Counted from the stretch's first letter, positions 50,934 to 60,760 are shown. The stretch is 64,000 nt of DNA from JAGOEY01 sp017997515 (GCA_026314275.1 CP111109.1:2480001-2544000), one strand, 5' to 3'. Notes: generated from the sequence alone by a model not told the origin. Program-made: numbers and translations.

Positions 50934-51875
50934 TCAGTGTGCGCCCGCTGCTTGCAGCTGGGCGGCTACACGTTCACCCAATGCTGCGGCCTGGGCCAGG
51001 TCGCGCACCTCGGCGGTTCCGCTGGCGTGTAACAGGGGGTGGGTGGGCTGTTCTGGGTCACCCCAGGCCGCGTCGAGGTGGAGGGTGTAGGCACCCCCAG
51101 ATGCCGGGGTCAGCGTGGCGTGTGCAGCCAGCGGCATGGAGCAGCTGCCGCCCATGGCGCGGCTTACGGCGCGTTCGGCCGACACGGTGAGCCAGGTTTC
51201 TGTGTGCACCAGCGGGCGCAGGGCGTCCACCAAATCCTGGCGGTCGGTGCGGATCTCGATGCCCAGGGCACCCTGGCCTGCAGCGGGCAACATCTCTGTG
51301 GGCGCAAAAACCTGGCGAATACGGGCACCTAGCTCCAGGCGTTTGAGTCCTGCCGCCGCGAGCACGATGCCCGCGTACTGGCCTTCGTCGAGCTTGCGCA
51401 GCCGGGTGTCCAGGTTGCCACGCAGGGGCTCGATGCGCAGATCGGGCCGCAGCGCACGGATCAGCACCGTGCGGCGCAGGCTGGATGTGCCCACCACCGC
51501 GCCCTGCGGCAGATCGGCCAGGCTGGCGAATTGGGGGGAAACAAAGGCGTCGCGTGGGTCTTCACGCTCCATCACACAGGCCAGCGCAAAACCGTCGGGC
51601 AGGTCCATGGGCACGTCTTTGAGGGAATGCACCGCCAGGTCGGCGCGGCCTTCTTCCAGCGCGGTTTCCAGCTCTTTCACGAACAGGCCTTTGCCACCCA
51701 CCTTGCTGAGGGACCGGTCCAGGATCTGGTCACCCTTGGTGGTCATTCCCAGCAGCGTGACCTGGTGGCCCTGCGCCTGCAGCAAGGCTTTGACGTGTTC
51801 GGCCTGCCACAGCGCCAGGCGGCTTTCGCGCGTGGCGATGGTGATGGAAAGCGGGGTGGGGCTGGGGTGGCTCAC
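50934..51875 (-). CDS. hemC: Hydroxymethylbilane synthase (porphobilinogen deaminase)
   Basis: 313 residues from GTG 51875. Polymerises four porphobilinogens on a dipyrromethane cofactor. Motifs: TIATRESRLALWQAEHVK, VGGKGLFVKELETALEEG, AVHSLKDVPMDLP (catalytic Asp), GTSSLRRTVLIRALRPDL and the cofactor Cys in MGGSCSMPLAAHA. The frame is open further upstream to 51932, but the GTG gives the usual N-terminus. Divergent from ppc. Confidence 0.95.
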   Translation of the reverse strand: MSHPSPTPLSITIATRESRLALWQAEHVKALLQAQGHQVTLLGMTTKGDQILDRSLSKVGGKGLFVKELETALEEGRADLAVHSLKDVPMDLPDGFALACVMEREDPRDAFVSPQFASLADLPQGAVVGTSSLRRTVLIRALRPDLRIEPLRGNLDTRLRKLDEGQYAGIVLAAAGLKRLELGARIRQVFAPTEMLPAAGQGALGIEIRTDRQDLVDALRPLVHTETWLTVSAERAVSRAMGGSCSMPLAAHATLTPASGGAYTLHLDAAWGDPEQPTHPLLHASGTAEVRDLAQAAALGERVAAQLQAAGAH

Positions 51876-52025
51876 GGCGGTGTCGGGGGGGTCAGGGTGG
51901 GGTGAAAGTGCTTGGAGACTGGCGCAGAACATGCATGCATCCGGTGCATGTGTGTGCCGAGCACGGTGGGCGGAATGCTAGCATGCATGGCTGTTCCCAC
52001 GTGTCCTAACCAAAGGTTCCCTGCC

Positions 52026-54815
52026 GTGAAAAAGTCCGACAAAGAACAACCCCTGATCGACGACATCCGCCTGCTGGGCCGCATGCTGGGCGACGTGATT
52101 CGCGAGCAGGAGGGGTCTGCGGCCTTCGAGCTGATCGAGCAGGTGCGCAAGCTGTCGGTAGCGTTCCGGCGCGACGCCGATGCCGAGGCCGACAAGGCGC
52201 TGAAGAAGCTGCTCAAGTCGCTCAGCGCCGACGAAACAGTGCGCGTGATCCGCGCCTTCACCTATTTCTCCCACCTGGCCAACCTGGCCGAAGACCGCCA
52301 CCACATCCGCCGCCGCATCGTGCACGAACGTGCGGGCAACACCCAAGAGGGCAGCATTGAAGTGGCTCTGTCGCGCCTGCGCTGGGCCGGGATAGCTCCT
52401 AAAGTCATAGCGCAGACACTGGCCAGCAGCTACGTGTCGCCGGTGCTCACCGCGCACCCGACCGAGGTGCAGCGCAAAAGTATCCTGGACGCCGAGCGCG
52501 ACATCGCCCAGCTGCTGACCGCCCGCGACGACATCAAGACCCAGGCGCTGCTCTATGCCGCCTCAAAAGACGCACTCACCCCGCGTGAGCTGGCCGCCAA
52601 CGAGGCGCTGCTGCGCGCCCGGGTGATGCAGCTGTGGCAGACGCGCCTGCTGCGTTTCTCCAAACTCACCGTGGCCGACGAGATCGAGAACGCGCTGAGT
52701 TACTACGAGTCCACCTTCCTGCGCGAAATCCCGCGTATCTATGCCGACCTGGAGCGTGAGCTGGGCAACTACCCGGTCGCCAGCTTTTTGCGCATGGGCC
52801 AGTGGATTGGGGGCGACCGCGACGGCAACCCCAATGTCAGCGCGCAGACGCTCGAATACGCGCTGCGCCGCCAGTCCGAAGTGGCACTGCGCCATTACCT
52901 GACCGAGGTGCATTACCTCGGCGGCGAGTTGTCGATTTCGGCCCGCTTGGTCGAGGTGTCGCCCGAGATGCAGTCCCTGGCCACCCGCTCACCCGACCCG
53001 AGTGAACACCGTGTGGACGAGCCCTACCGCCGTGCGCTCACAGGTATGTACGCCCGCCTGGCCGCCACACTGAAAGACCTGACCGGTGGTGACGCCGCCC
53101 GCCACGCTGTGGCCCCGCAAAACGCCTACGCCCTGGCCGAGGACTTTCTGGCCGACCTGCGGGTCATCCAGGCGTCCCTCGCCGCACACCACGGCGCGGC
53201 GCTGGTGGCGCAACGCCTGCACCCGCTGATCCGTGCGGTCGAAGTGTTTGGTTTCCATTTGGCCACCGTCGATTTGCGCCAAAGCTCCGACAAACACGAA
53301 GAAGTGGTGGCCGAGCTGCTGGCCGTGGCACGGGTGGAGGCGAACTACAGCGCGCTGGACGAAGACGCCAAACGCAAAGTGTTGCTCGGCCTGCTGAACG
53401 ACGCCCGCCCGCTGCGGGTGATGGGCACCGATTACTCCGACCATGCCCGCGCCGAGCTGGCGATCTTCGAGGCCGCCAAAACCATGCGTGCGCGTTTTGG
53501 TGTGCAGGCCATCCGCCACTACATCATCAGCCACACCGAAACGGTGAGTGACCTGCTTGAAGTGCTGCTGTTGCAAAAAGAAGTGGGCCTGGTGCGCGGC
53601 ACACTCGACCAGTCTGCGGTGGCCGACCTGATCGTGGTGCCCCTGTTCGAGACCATTGAAGACCTGCGTAACGCCGCACCCATCATGCGCGACTTCTACG
53701 CGCTGCCGGGTGTCGCCAAACTGCTGCAGCGCAGCGGGGCCGAGCAGGACATCATGCTGGGATATTCCGACAGCAACAAGGATGGCGGCATCTTCACCAG
53801 CAACTGGGAGCTGTACCGCGCCGAGATTGCACTGGTCGAGCTGTTCGACGAGCTGGCCAAAAGCCACAACATCACCCTGCGGATGTTCCACGGCCGGGGC
53901 GGTACGGTGGGGCGTGGCGGTGGCCCGAGTTACCAAGCCATCCTGGCGCAACCGCCCGGCACCGTGCGCGGCCAGATCCGTTTGACCGAGCAGGGCGAAG
54001 TCATCGGCTCCAAATACGCCAACCCCGAGATCGGCCGCCGCAACCTGGAGACACTGGTTGCCGCCACGCTGGAGGCCACCCTGCTGCAGCCCACCAAACC
54101 TGCCACCAAGGCCTTTTTGCAGGCCGCGTCCGAGCTGTCGGTGGCGAGTATGGGTGCCTACCGCGCGCTGGTGTACGACACAGCAGGCTTCACCGACTAC
54201 TTCTTCGGCTCCACCCCGATCCGCGAGATTGCCGAGCTGAACATCGGCTCGCGCCCCGCGTCGCGCAAACCGAGCCAGAAGATTGAGGATTTGCGCGCCA
54301 TCCCCTGGGGTTTCAGCTGGGGCCAGTGCCGCCTGACCTTACCCGGTTGGTTTGGTTTTGGTGCGGCGGTGGATGCGTTTGTGAACACCGCTGGTGAAGA
54401 CCCGAAAGCCCGCCTGGCCCTGCTGCAGAAGATGTACCGCGACTGGCCGTTCTTCCGCACCCTGCTGTCCAACATGGACATGGTGCTGGCCAAGAGCGAT
54501 CTGGCGCTGGCATCACGTTATTCCGAGCTGGTGAGCGACGCCCGCCTGCGCAAGAAAATCTTCACCGCCATCGAAGCCGAATGGCACCGCACCGCCGACG
54601 CGCTGACGCGTATCACCGGCGACAAAACCCGCCTGGCAGGCAACGAATCCCTGCAACGCTCCATCCGCCACCGCTTTCCGTACATCGACCCGCTGCACCA
54701 CTTGCAGGTGGAGCTGGTGCGCCGTTACCGCGCGGGGCAGAGCGACCAGCGGGTGCAGACGGGTATCCATATCTCGATCAACGGGATTTCGGCGGGGCTG
54801 CGCAATACCGGGTAG
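52026..54815 (+). CDS. ppc: Phosphoenolpyruvate carboxylase
   Basis: 929 residues from GTG 52026; ATG 51987 in the same frame is an alternative. Carboxylates PEP to oxaloacetate to refill the TCA cycle. The first catalytic His lies in VLTAHPTEVQRKS. GYSDSNKDGGIFTSNWELYR and FHGRGGTVGRGGGP are PROSITE-type signatures, and the C-terminus ends QTGIHISINGISAGLRNTG. The ppc-hemC divergent pair is typical of Betaproteobacteria. A possible degenerate palindromic repeat is embedded near codon 125. Confidence 0.97.
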   Translation: MKKSDKEQPLIDDIRLLGRMLGDVIREQEGSAAFELIEQVRKLSVAFRRDADAEADKALKKLLKSLSADETVRVIRAFTYFSHLANLAEDRHHIRRRIVHERAGNTQEGSIEVALSRLRWAGIAPKVIAQTLASSYVSPVLTAHPTEVQRKSILDAERDIAQLLTARDDIKTQALLYAASKDALTPRELAANEALLRARVMQLWQTRLLRFSKLTVADEIENALSYYESTFLREIPRIYADLERELGNYPVASFLRMGQWIGGDRDGNPNVSAQTLEYALRRQSEVALRHYLTEVHYLGGELSISARLVEVSPEMQSLATRSPDPSEHRVDEPYRRALTGMYARLAATLKDLTGGDAARHAVAPQNAYALAEDFLADLRVIQASLAAHHGAALVAQRLHPLIRAVEVFGFHLATVDLRQSSDKHEEVVAELLAVARVEANYSALDEDAKRKVLLGLLNDARPLRVMGTDYSDHARAELAIFEAAKTMRARFGVQAIRHYIISHTETVSDLLEVLLLQKEVGLVRGTLDQSAVADLIVVPLFETIEDLRNAAPIMRDFYALPGVAKLLQRSGAEQDIMLGYSDSNKDGGIFTSNWELYRAEIALVELFDELAKSHNITLRMFHGRGGTVGRGGGPSYQAILAQPPGTVRGQIRLTEQGEVIGSKYANPEIGRRNLETLVAATLEATLLQPTKPATKAFLQAASELSVASMGAYRALVYDTAGFTDYFFGSTPIREIAELNIGSRPASRKPSQKIEDLRAIPWGFSWGQCRLTLPGWFGFGAAVDAFVNTAGEDPKARLALLQKMYRDWPFFRTLLSNMDMVLAKSDLALASRYSELVSDARLRKKIFTAIEAEWHRTADALTRITGDKTRLAGNESLQRSIRHRFPYIDPLHHLQVELVRRYRAGQSDQRVQTGIHISINGISAGLRNTG

Positions 54816-54994
54816 AACCAGACTTCTTTCGAGGGGGCAAGGAGAGCCCATACAAGCGCTGGTCGCTCTGCCCTTGTGACGCTTTCCTCGGACCTGGGGG
54901 CTGCAGTTGTGGCACCGTTTGTAGCGGCCTGCTTGCATACGCAAGACGGGGCTTGCTTCAAAAATAGCACATGGGGTTTATGGCAATCTTGGGA

Positions 54995-55963
54995 TCAGGT
55001 GCTTTTCTTGGCAGGCGGGCGGGTGCGCTTCTGCGCAACAGGATGTGGCGTGGCAAAAAGCGTGTGCCGTGCCGCGGCCGTGATCGCAGCCACTGCTGGA
55101 TCGGTGATACGCCGCTCGATCGAGATGGCGTAGAACTCTTCCATCAGGTCATCCGGTGCGCCAAGAGACTGCACCTGGTACTGGTGGGTGATTTCGCTGG
55201 ACAACACGGCTGGCGCAGCAAACACACCCTGGCCTTCGCGCCCAAAAGCTTTTTGCAGTGCACTGTCGTCAAATTCTGCGGCAACGACGGGCCTCAGCCC
55301 ATGCTGCCCCAGCCACGCATCAAGCCGTGGGCGCAAGGCGGAGGCAGCGGTGGGGAGCAGCATCGGTAAAGTTGCGAGGCACGCAGGGAAATCCCGCCGC
55401 ACTTTCTGAATGGTGAGACCCGAGCGGCGCAGCAGTTGGGGCGCTGCAAAGAATTCGATGCCCGTGCGTCCCAGCAAATGGGTATACGCACGTACGCTGA
55501 GGCTTGCCGGTGCGGGAACGTCCGACACGATGAGGTCGAGCCTGTGGACTGCCAGCTCGGCCAGCAGAGTTGTCAGCCCCCCCTCGTGGCAGACCAGCTG
55601 GGGTGGTGCGGCCAGCGCCATGGCGGGCTCCAGCACGTGGAAGGCCACGGCTTTGGGGACCGAGTCCACGATACCGACACGCAGCACGCTCTGGCGCCGC
55701 GTGTCGTGGCCGGTGCTCAGTGCGTCTTGCAAGGCATCCCCCAAGGTGAATATTTCGGCCGCATAACGAGCCACCAGGCGGCCTGCATCCGTGGGTTCGA
55801 GTCCGCGCCCGGCCTTGCGCAGCAGCGGCTGGCCAATGCGCGCCTCAAGCTGCTTGATCTGGCCGCTCAGGGTCTGCGGCGTCAGGTGCAGTTGTTCGCT
55901 GGCCCGCACCAAGCCACCGGCACGTAACACGGTATGGAAATAACGCAGGTGTTTGTAGTTCAT
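54995..55963 (-). CDS. LysR-family regulator, NhaR-like
   Basis: 322 residues. MNYKHLRYFHTVLRAGGLVR and LHLTPQTLSGQIKQLEARIG form the winged helix. The N-terminus NYKHL/RYFHTV and QTLSGQI pattern is typical of NhaR, the sodium-responsive activator, though no nhaA is nearby. The gene is divergent from three small plus-strand genes ending in terC, which may be its targets. Upstream, AGTTCGA repeats with 13-bp spacing (55968-55993) could be its operator. Confidence 0.88.
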   Translation of the reverse strand: MNYKHLRYFHTVLRAGGLVRASEQLHLTPQTLSGQIKQLEARIGQPLLRKAGRGLEPTDAGRLVARYAAEIFTLGDALQDALSTGHDTRRQSVLRVGIVDSVPKAVAFHVLEPAMALAAPPQLVCHEGGLTTLLAELAVHRLDLIVSDVPAPASLSVRAYTHLLGRTGIEFFAAPQLLRRSGLTIQKVRRDFPACLATLPMLLPTAASALRPRLDAWLGQHGLRPVVAAEFDDSALQKAFGREGQGVFAAPAVLSSEITHQYQVQSLGAPDDLMEEFYAISIERRITDPAVAAITAAARHTLFATPHPVAQKRTRPPAKKST

Positions 55964-56083
55964 CGGCAGTTCGACTTTTTAGTTCGATTTATTCGAAGTG
56001 ATGGTGCTTATTTTCTGATTTTTTCAGAAGCATATTCTGCATAAAGTTCTTTCACGCCAACCACGGTGTTGAAAGGACGTCCC

Positions 56084-56296
56084 ATGCAATGCCCCCAATG
56101 TTCCCAGTCGCCTCTGGTCATATCCGAGCGCCAGGGCCTGGAGATCGACTACTGCACACGTTGTCGAGGCGTGTGGCTCGACCGCGGCGAGCTCGACAAG
56201 CTGATCGAGCGCTCGGCGGACATGGGCCGCGCGCCCTCACGCTCCCAGGCACACCGCACCCGAAGATCCGCGTGGTTGGGTGAAATTTTCGACTGA
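56084..56296 (+). CDS. TFIIB-type zinc-ribbon protein
   Basis: 70 residues. MQCPQCSQSPLVISERQG and IDYCTRCRGVWLDRGELDKL make one four-Cys zinc ribbon (C3, C6, C26, C29) of the zf-TFIIB family. A basic tail follows. ATG 56084 is preceded by GAAAGGACGTCCC. First gene of a probable operon with the TerB-like and TerC genes. Role unknown. Confidence 0.88.
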   Translation: MQCPQCSQSPLVISERQGLEIDYCTRCRGVWLDRGELDKLIERSADMGRAPSRSQAHRTRRSAWLGEIFD

Positions 56297-56349
56297 CGCC
56301 GTCAATCCCCCTTTTTTTGTCAACCAATCTGTCAACCCAAGGAAGCACC

Positions 56350-56784
56350 ATGCGTACCTATCCCCGCAACAGCCCTCAAGCCGCCGCCCGCCTGGTTGCC
56401 ATGGCGGCACTGGCCGATGGCCACCTGAGCTTGAAGGAAATCCAGAAGCTGGAGCAGGCGCACGCAGCGCAGCGGCTCGGACTGTCAGCCATCGCCTTCT
56501 CGGAGGTGCTTCAGTGCTTGTCAGAAGACCTGTTGGCTACCGCCTTCACGCACTGGGGCACGGCCTGCCAACTGGACGCGGACGTGTTGCCCGCGTTGCT
56601 CAGTGAAGTCGATGACCCTGCGCTGCGCCATGCGGTGATTGCTCTGTGCGTCGAAGTGGCGCAGGCCGATAGCCATCTGCTGCCATCGGAGTGCGGCCTG
56701 ATCGCCGGCATGGTGCTGCACTGGCAGGATGTTCCGCACGGCCGCCAGGCTGCTGCCGCTGTGCTGCAGCCTGCGCGCACCTGA
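56350..56784 (+). CDS. TerB-like protein
   Basis: 144 residues, all-helical. ARLVAMAALADGHLSLKEIQKL and VIALCVEVAQADSHLLPSECGL are two metal-binding-like helix pairs with the A-D-G-x-x-x-x-x-E pattern of TerB/DjlA-type domains. ATG 56350 follows AAGGAAGCACC. TerB domains occur in tellurite and phage-resistance clusters; here it sits just before a TerC-family membrane gene. Confidence 0.8.
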   Translation: MRTYPRNSPQAAARLVAMAALADGHLSLKEIQKLEQAHAAQRLGLSAIAFSEVLQCLSEDLLATAFTHWGTACQLDADVLPALLSEVDDPALRHAVIALCVEVAQADSHLLPSECGLIAGMVLHWQDVPHGRQAAAAVLQPART

Positions 56785-56852
56785 GTCGCATACACTGCAC
56801 AGCCCCTGAAGCTTGAGCTTCCCACTCCCGAACCCCGACCTTCATCCATGCC

Positions 56853-57866
56853 GTGACTGATTTTCTTCTGATGCCATTTCTGGGCCAGGCCGTGTGGCTC
56901 TGGCTTGTATTCGTCACCGTGGTGGTGGCGCTGCTGGCCTTCGACCTGGGCGTGCTGCACAAGGACGACCATGCCATCGGCATTGGTGAAAGCCTGCGCC
57001 TGTCGGCAGGCTACATCGGCGTTGCCGTCCTGTTCGGCTGCTGGCTGTGGTGGCAGCTTGGCGCAGAGCGCGGCATCGAGTACTTCACGGGCTTCGTGAT
57101 CGAGAAATCGCTTTCCATGGACAACGTGTTCGTGATAGCGATGATCTTCTCGTTCTTCGCCATTCCCCGCGAATACCAGCACCGTGTGCTGTTCTGGGGC
57201 ATTCTGGGCGTGATCGTGCTGCGTGCGCTGATGATCGGCCTGGGTGCCGCGCTGGTCACCCAGTTCTCGTGGGTCTTGTATGTGTTTGGTGCCTTCTTGG
57301 TGGCCACCGGCGTGAAGATGCTGTGGATGGCCGACCACAAGCCTGACCTGGAAAACAACGTGCTGCTGCGCTTCCTGCGCAAGCGCATGCGGGTGACGCC
57401 CACCCTGCGCGGCAATGCCTTCTTCGTGCGTGAGCCGCAAGCTCCAGGCGGTGCTCCGGTGTTGTGGGCCACCCCCTTGTTCCTGGCCTTGTGCCTGGTG
57501 GAGTTTGCCGACCTGATCTTCGCTGTGGATTCGGTGCCTGCGATTTTCGCCATCACCACCGACCCGTTTATCGTCTACACCAGCAACATCTTCGCCATCC
57601 TGGGCCTGCGTGCCCTGTACTTCGCACTGGCCGCCATGATCCACCGGTTCGTGTACCTCAAATACGCGTTGGCCCTGGTGCTGGTGTTTATCGGCAGCAA
57701 AATCTTTCTGGTGAATCTGGTGGGCAAGTTCCCGCCGCTGCTGAGCTTGTCCGTGACGGCTGCCTTGATCGCAGGGGGCGTGCTGGTGTCGCTGTGGAAG
57801 ACCCGCGGCCAGGCGGCGACAAGCCTGGACGCACCTGACTCGCCACCAAGCGGCCCCGGTGTATGA
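56853..57866 (+). CDS. TerC-family integral membrane protein (Alx-like)
   Basis: 337 residues, eight or nine membrane helices. FDLGVLHKDDHAIGIGESL, IEKSLSMDNVFVIAMIFSFF and LVEFADLIFAVDSVPAIFAI hold the acidic motifs of TerC/Alx proteins, which export manganese or other metals. GTG 56853 appears to start it. No yybP-ykoY type riboswitch is recognisable in the 68 bp before it. Confidence 0.92.
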   Translation: MTDFLLMPFLGQAVWLWLVFVTVVVALLAFDLGVLHKDDHAIGIGESLRLSAGYIGVAVLFGCWLWWQLGAERGIEYFTGFVIEKSLSMDNVFVIAMIFSFFAIPREYQHRVLFWGILGVIVLRALMIGLGAALVTQFSWVLYVFGAFLVATGVKMLWMADHKPDLENNVLLRFLRKRMRVTPTLRGNAFFVREPQAPGGAPVLWATPLFLALCLVEFADLIFAVDSVPAIFAITTDPFIVYTSNIFAILGLRALYFALAAMIHRFVYLKYALALVLVFIGSKIFLVNLVGKFPPLLSLSVTAALIAGGVLVSLWKTRGQAATSLDAPDSPPSGPGV

Positions 57867-57966
57867 GGCAGCCATTCACATGCGGGAGGTGCTTGCGTTG
57901 CGGGCACTCTGGTGGCTGCTGGTGGCTGCAGCCTTGCAGGCCACTCCCGGGTCAGTACAGCTGTAT

Positions 57967-58019
57967 TGCTATGTAATTAATAGCTGTCTGCGCTTATCTA
58001 TCAAGCGCTAGAGGCCTAA
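57967..58019 (+). repeat. Dispersed palindromic repeat (best copy)
   Basis: GCTATgtaattaATAGC hairpin (57968-57984), then TGCGCTTatctatcAAGCGC hairpin and TAGAGGCCTAAA. This defines the layout of the family: core hairpin, second GCGCTT hairpin, AGAGGCC tail. It lies between terC and trpS. Confidence 0.85.
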
Positions 58020-58028
58020 AACGCTATG

Positions 58029-58053
58029 AAAAAACGGCCCGAGGGCCGTTTTT
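58029..58053. terminator. Bidirectional rho-independent terminator between terC and trpS
   Basis: AAAAACGGCCC-GA-GGGCCGTTTTTTT: stem of 8 GC-rich pairs extended by A/T pairs and a T run in both directions. It serves the convergent terC and trpS genes. Confidence 0.9.
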
Positions 58054-58073
58054 TTGTGGGTGCCGCGGCGGGC

Positions 58074-59369
58074 TTATTCCGCTTGCGCCAGCGCCGTCAG
58101 TGCCGCCGCCACCTGGCCCTGGGCATCGGCGGTCAGCGGCTCCAGCTGGGCGGCCAGTTCGGCCAGCGCTTCGGCCGGGGCCTGCTGCAGCCGGGCGATG
58201 GCTTGGCCTGCGTCACGCGGGGCGGCGAAGCCGGTGCTTTGCAGCAGCACCTGGCCTTGGGCGTCGGCCAGCTTGAAATAGAACTTGCCGTCTTTTTCGC
58301 GGTACTGCTTGAAACTGGCGGTGGCTGCTTTGGTGGCTTTGGCCGCCTTTGCCTGCTGGGTGGCGCCGAGTGGGCGCAGGCCCACGGCATGGCGCAGTTC
58401 ACGCAGCAGCGGGGTGGCCAGCGCGCGGGCTTTTTCTGCGCCTTTCAGCAGCGCAGCCTCGACCTGGGCGGGGCTGGCGATCAGTGCTTCGTACTGTGCC
58501 CGCATCGGGCCAATCTCGCGGTCAATGCGCTCGAACAGCACTTGTTTGGCGTCACCCCAGGCGATGCCATCGGCATAGGCCTTGCGCAGCGCGGCGGTTT
58601 CGTCCTCCGACGCAAACGCCTGGTAGATCTGGAACAGGGCCGAGCCTTCGGTGTCCTTGGGTTCGCCGGGGGCGCGCGAGTCGGTCAGGATGCTGCCGAT
58701 GAGCTTTTGCAACTGCGCCTGGCTGGAGAACAGCGGGATGGTGTTGTTGTAGCTCTTGCTCATCTTGCGGCCGTCCAGGCCGGGCAGCAGGGCCACGTTG
58801 TCGTCCACCGCCGCTTCGGGCAGCACCAGGTGGTTGCCGTAGAGGTGGTTAAAGCTGGACGCCATATCGCGCGCCATCTCGATGTGCTGGATCTGGTCGC
58901 GGCCCACGGGCACCTTGTGGGCCTTGAACATCAGGATGTCGGCACCCATCAACACGGGGTACATGAACAGCCCGGCAGTCACGCCGTCGTCGGGCTCGGT
59001 GCCGGCGGCATGGTTCTTGTCCACCGAGGCCTTGTAGGCGTGGGCGCGGTTGAGTACACCCTTGCCGGTGACGCAGGTCAGGAACCAGGTCAGCTCGGGA
59101 ATCTCGGGGATGTCAGACTGGCGGTAGAAGGTGACGTGGTCCGGGTCCAGCCCAGAGGCCAGCCAGCTGGCGGCGATCTCCAGCGTGGAGCGCTGGATGC
59201 GGGCGGGCTCGTCGCACTTGATGAGTGCGTGGAAGTCGGCCAGGAAGTAGAAGTTCTCCGTGCCGGGGCGGCGGCTGGCCTGCACCGTGGGGCGGATGGC
59301 GCCCACGTAGTTGCCCAGGTGGGGCGTGCCGGTGGTGGTGATGCCGGTGAGGAAGCGTTGAACAGTCAT
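58074..59369 (-). CDS. trpS: Tryptophanyl-tRNA synthetase
   Basis: 431 residues, longer than the 330-350 of most bacterial TrpS. Class I motifs: TGTPHLGNYVGAIRP (HIGH equivalent), GADILMFKAHKVPVGRDQIQH and GRKMSKSYNNTIPLF (KMSKS). The extra C-terminal 80 residues (KAKAAKATKAATASFKQYRE to AEALAELAAQLEPLTADAQG) form a helical extension found in a subgroup of Betaproteobacteria; its role is unknown. ATG 59369. Confidence 0.95.
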   Translation of the reverse strand: MTVQRFLTGITTTGTPHLGNYVGAIRPTVQASRRPGTENFYFLADFHALIKCDEPARIQRSTLEIAASWLASGLDPDHVTFYRQSDIPEIPELTWFLTCVTGKGVLNRAHAYKASVDKNHAAGTEPDDGVTAGLFMYPVLMGADILMFKAHKVPVGRDQIQHIEMARDMASSFNHLYGNHLVLPEAAVDDNVALLPGLDGRKMSKSYNNTIPLFSSQAQLQKLIGSILTDSRAPGEPKDTEGSALFQIYQAFASEDETAALRKAYADGIAWGDAKQVLFERIDREIGPMRAQYEALIASPAQVEAALLKGAEKARALATPLLRELRHAVGLRPLGATQQAKAAKATKAATASFKQYREKDGKFYFKLADAQGQVLLQSTGFAAPRDAGQAIARLQQAPAEALAELAAQLEPLTADAQGQVAAALTALAQAE

Positions 59370-59388
59370 GGCAAAAAAGCAGAAACCA

Positions 59389-60057
59389 TCAGCCCAGCAG
59401 CATACGCAGCGGGGTGATTAAAAAGTTGATGACGGTGTAGCCGAAGGACATCAGCGGGCGCAGCCAGATCGTGCCGACCACGCCGAAAATCACAAGGCCC
59501 ATCACGATGAAAAAGCCATAGGGCTCCAGGCGCGACACCATCTGTGCCTGCTTCCAGGGCAGCAGGCCCACCAGGATGCGCCCACCGTCCAGGGGAGGCA
59601 CCGGGAACAGGTTAAACGCCCACATCACCAGGTTGACCAGTACCCCGGCGCGGGCCATCTCCAGGAAGAAGCGCTCGTCCATACCCGTACCCACCAGGGT
59701 GATCATCACCACAGCCCAGACGATGGCCTGGACAAAGTTGGACGCCGGGCCGGCCAGCGCCACCCAGACCATGTCGCGCTTGGGATTGCGCAGGTGGCCG
59801 AAGTTCACGGGCACTGGCTTGGCGTAGCCGAACAGAAAGGCGCCCGAGGTGGCGAAATACAACATGATCGGCATCAGGATGGTGCCGATGGGGTCGATGT
59901 GTTTGATCGGGTTGAGGGTGATCCGCCCCAGCATATAGGCCGTGTTGTCGCCAAAGTGGCGCGCAGCGTAGCCGTGGGCTGCCTCGTGCACGGTGATGGC
60001 GAACAGCACCGGCAGGGCGTAGATCAGAACGGTTTGGATAAGGTTTTGGATGTCCAC
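59389..60057 (-). CDS. Site-2-protease family (M50) membrane metalloprotease
   Basis: 222 residues, about five membrane helices. The zinc site is HEAAHGYAARHFG (HExxH) near residue 24 and the third ligand region is NLFPVPPLDGGRILVGLLP. These rhomboid-like S2P proteins cleave membrane-bound regulators. It lies 19 bp upstream of trpS, a frequent order in Betaproteobacteria. Substrate unknown. Confidence 0.93.
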   Translation of the reverse strand: MDIQNLIQTVLIYALPVLFAITVHEAAHGYAARHFGDNTAYMLGRITLNPIKHIDPIGTILMPIMLYFATSGAFLFGYAKPVPVNFGHLRNPKRDMVWVALAGPASNFVQAIVWAVVMITLVGTGMDERFFLEMARAGVLVNLVMWAFNLFPVPPLDGGRILVGLLPWKQAQMVSRLEPYGFFIVMGLVIFGVVGTIWLRPLMSFGYTVINFLITPLRMLLG

Positions 60058-60124
60058 GGGGGCATTGTCTCAGACAGGGTTTGGGCCCCGGTGGGCACCA
60101 GGGGTTTAGATCGTGAACACGTTC

Positions 60125-60760
60125 TCACATGCCGAGCGCAGAAAGACTGCCGCGGCCTTCACGCACCACCACCGGGTCGCCACCGTCGCCCATGCCGGTC
60201 AGGTCGATCACGGTAGTCGGCTGCAGCGGGCAGGCACCTGCGTCCACCACGGCGGCCAGGGCGTTCTCGTACTGGGCGCGGATCTCTTCGGCGTCGTTCA
60301 TCGGCTCTGTTTCACCGGCCGGGATCAGGGTGGTGGCCAGCAGCGGCGCGCCGTGGATGGCCAACAGCTCTTGCAGCACCTTGTGGTCGGGCACACGCAG
60401 GCCAATCGTCTTGCGCTGCGGGTGGCTCAGGCGGCGCGGCACTTCCTTGCTGGCTTCCAGGATGAAGGTGTAGGCACCGGGTGTGGCCAGCTTGAGCAGG
60501 CGGAACTGGCGGTTGTCCACCTTGGCATAACTGGACAGCTCGCTCAGGTCGCGGCACAGCAGGGTGAGGTGGTGTTTGTCGTCCACCTGGCGGATGCGGC
60601 GCAGCTTGTCGGCGGCGTCCTTGTCGTCCAGGTGGCAGACCAGCGCATAGCTGGAGTCGGTGGGCACGGCGGCCACACCACCACGGTGCAGCAGGGCAGC
60701 GGCCTGTTTCAGCAGGCGCGGCTGCGGGTTGTCAGGGTGAACTTCAAAGTATTGGGCCAT
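60125..60760 (-). CDS. Sua5/YciO-family protein (threonylcarbamoyl-AMP synthase-like)
   Basis: 211 residues from ATG 60760. Family motifs: GGVAAVPTDSSYALVCHLDD, the basic RIRQVDDKHHLTLLCRDLS with the K-R-x-x-x-K-type ATP/bicarbonate site, GAYTFILEAS and TIGLRVPDHKVLQELL. It looks closer to YciO than to TsaC. Its role would be in t6A tRNA modification or a related reaction. Confidence 0.9.
   Translation of the reverse strand: MAQYFEVHPDNPQPRLLKQAAALLHRGGVAAVPTDSSYALVCHLDDKDAADKLRRIRQVDDKHHLTLLCRDLSELSSYAKVDNRQFRLLKLATPGAYTFILEASKEVPRRLSHPQRKTIGLRVPDHKVLQELLAIHGAPLLATTLIPAGETEPMNDAEEIRAQYENALAAVVDAGACPLQPTTVIDLTGMGDGGDPVVVREGRGSLSALGM

Noticed and set aside
56785..56852. Manganese (yybP-ykoY) riboswitch before the TerC gene
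   Set aside because: The gap is only 68 bp and shows none of the conserved loops.
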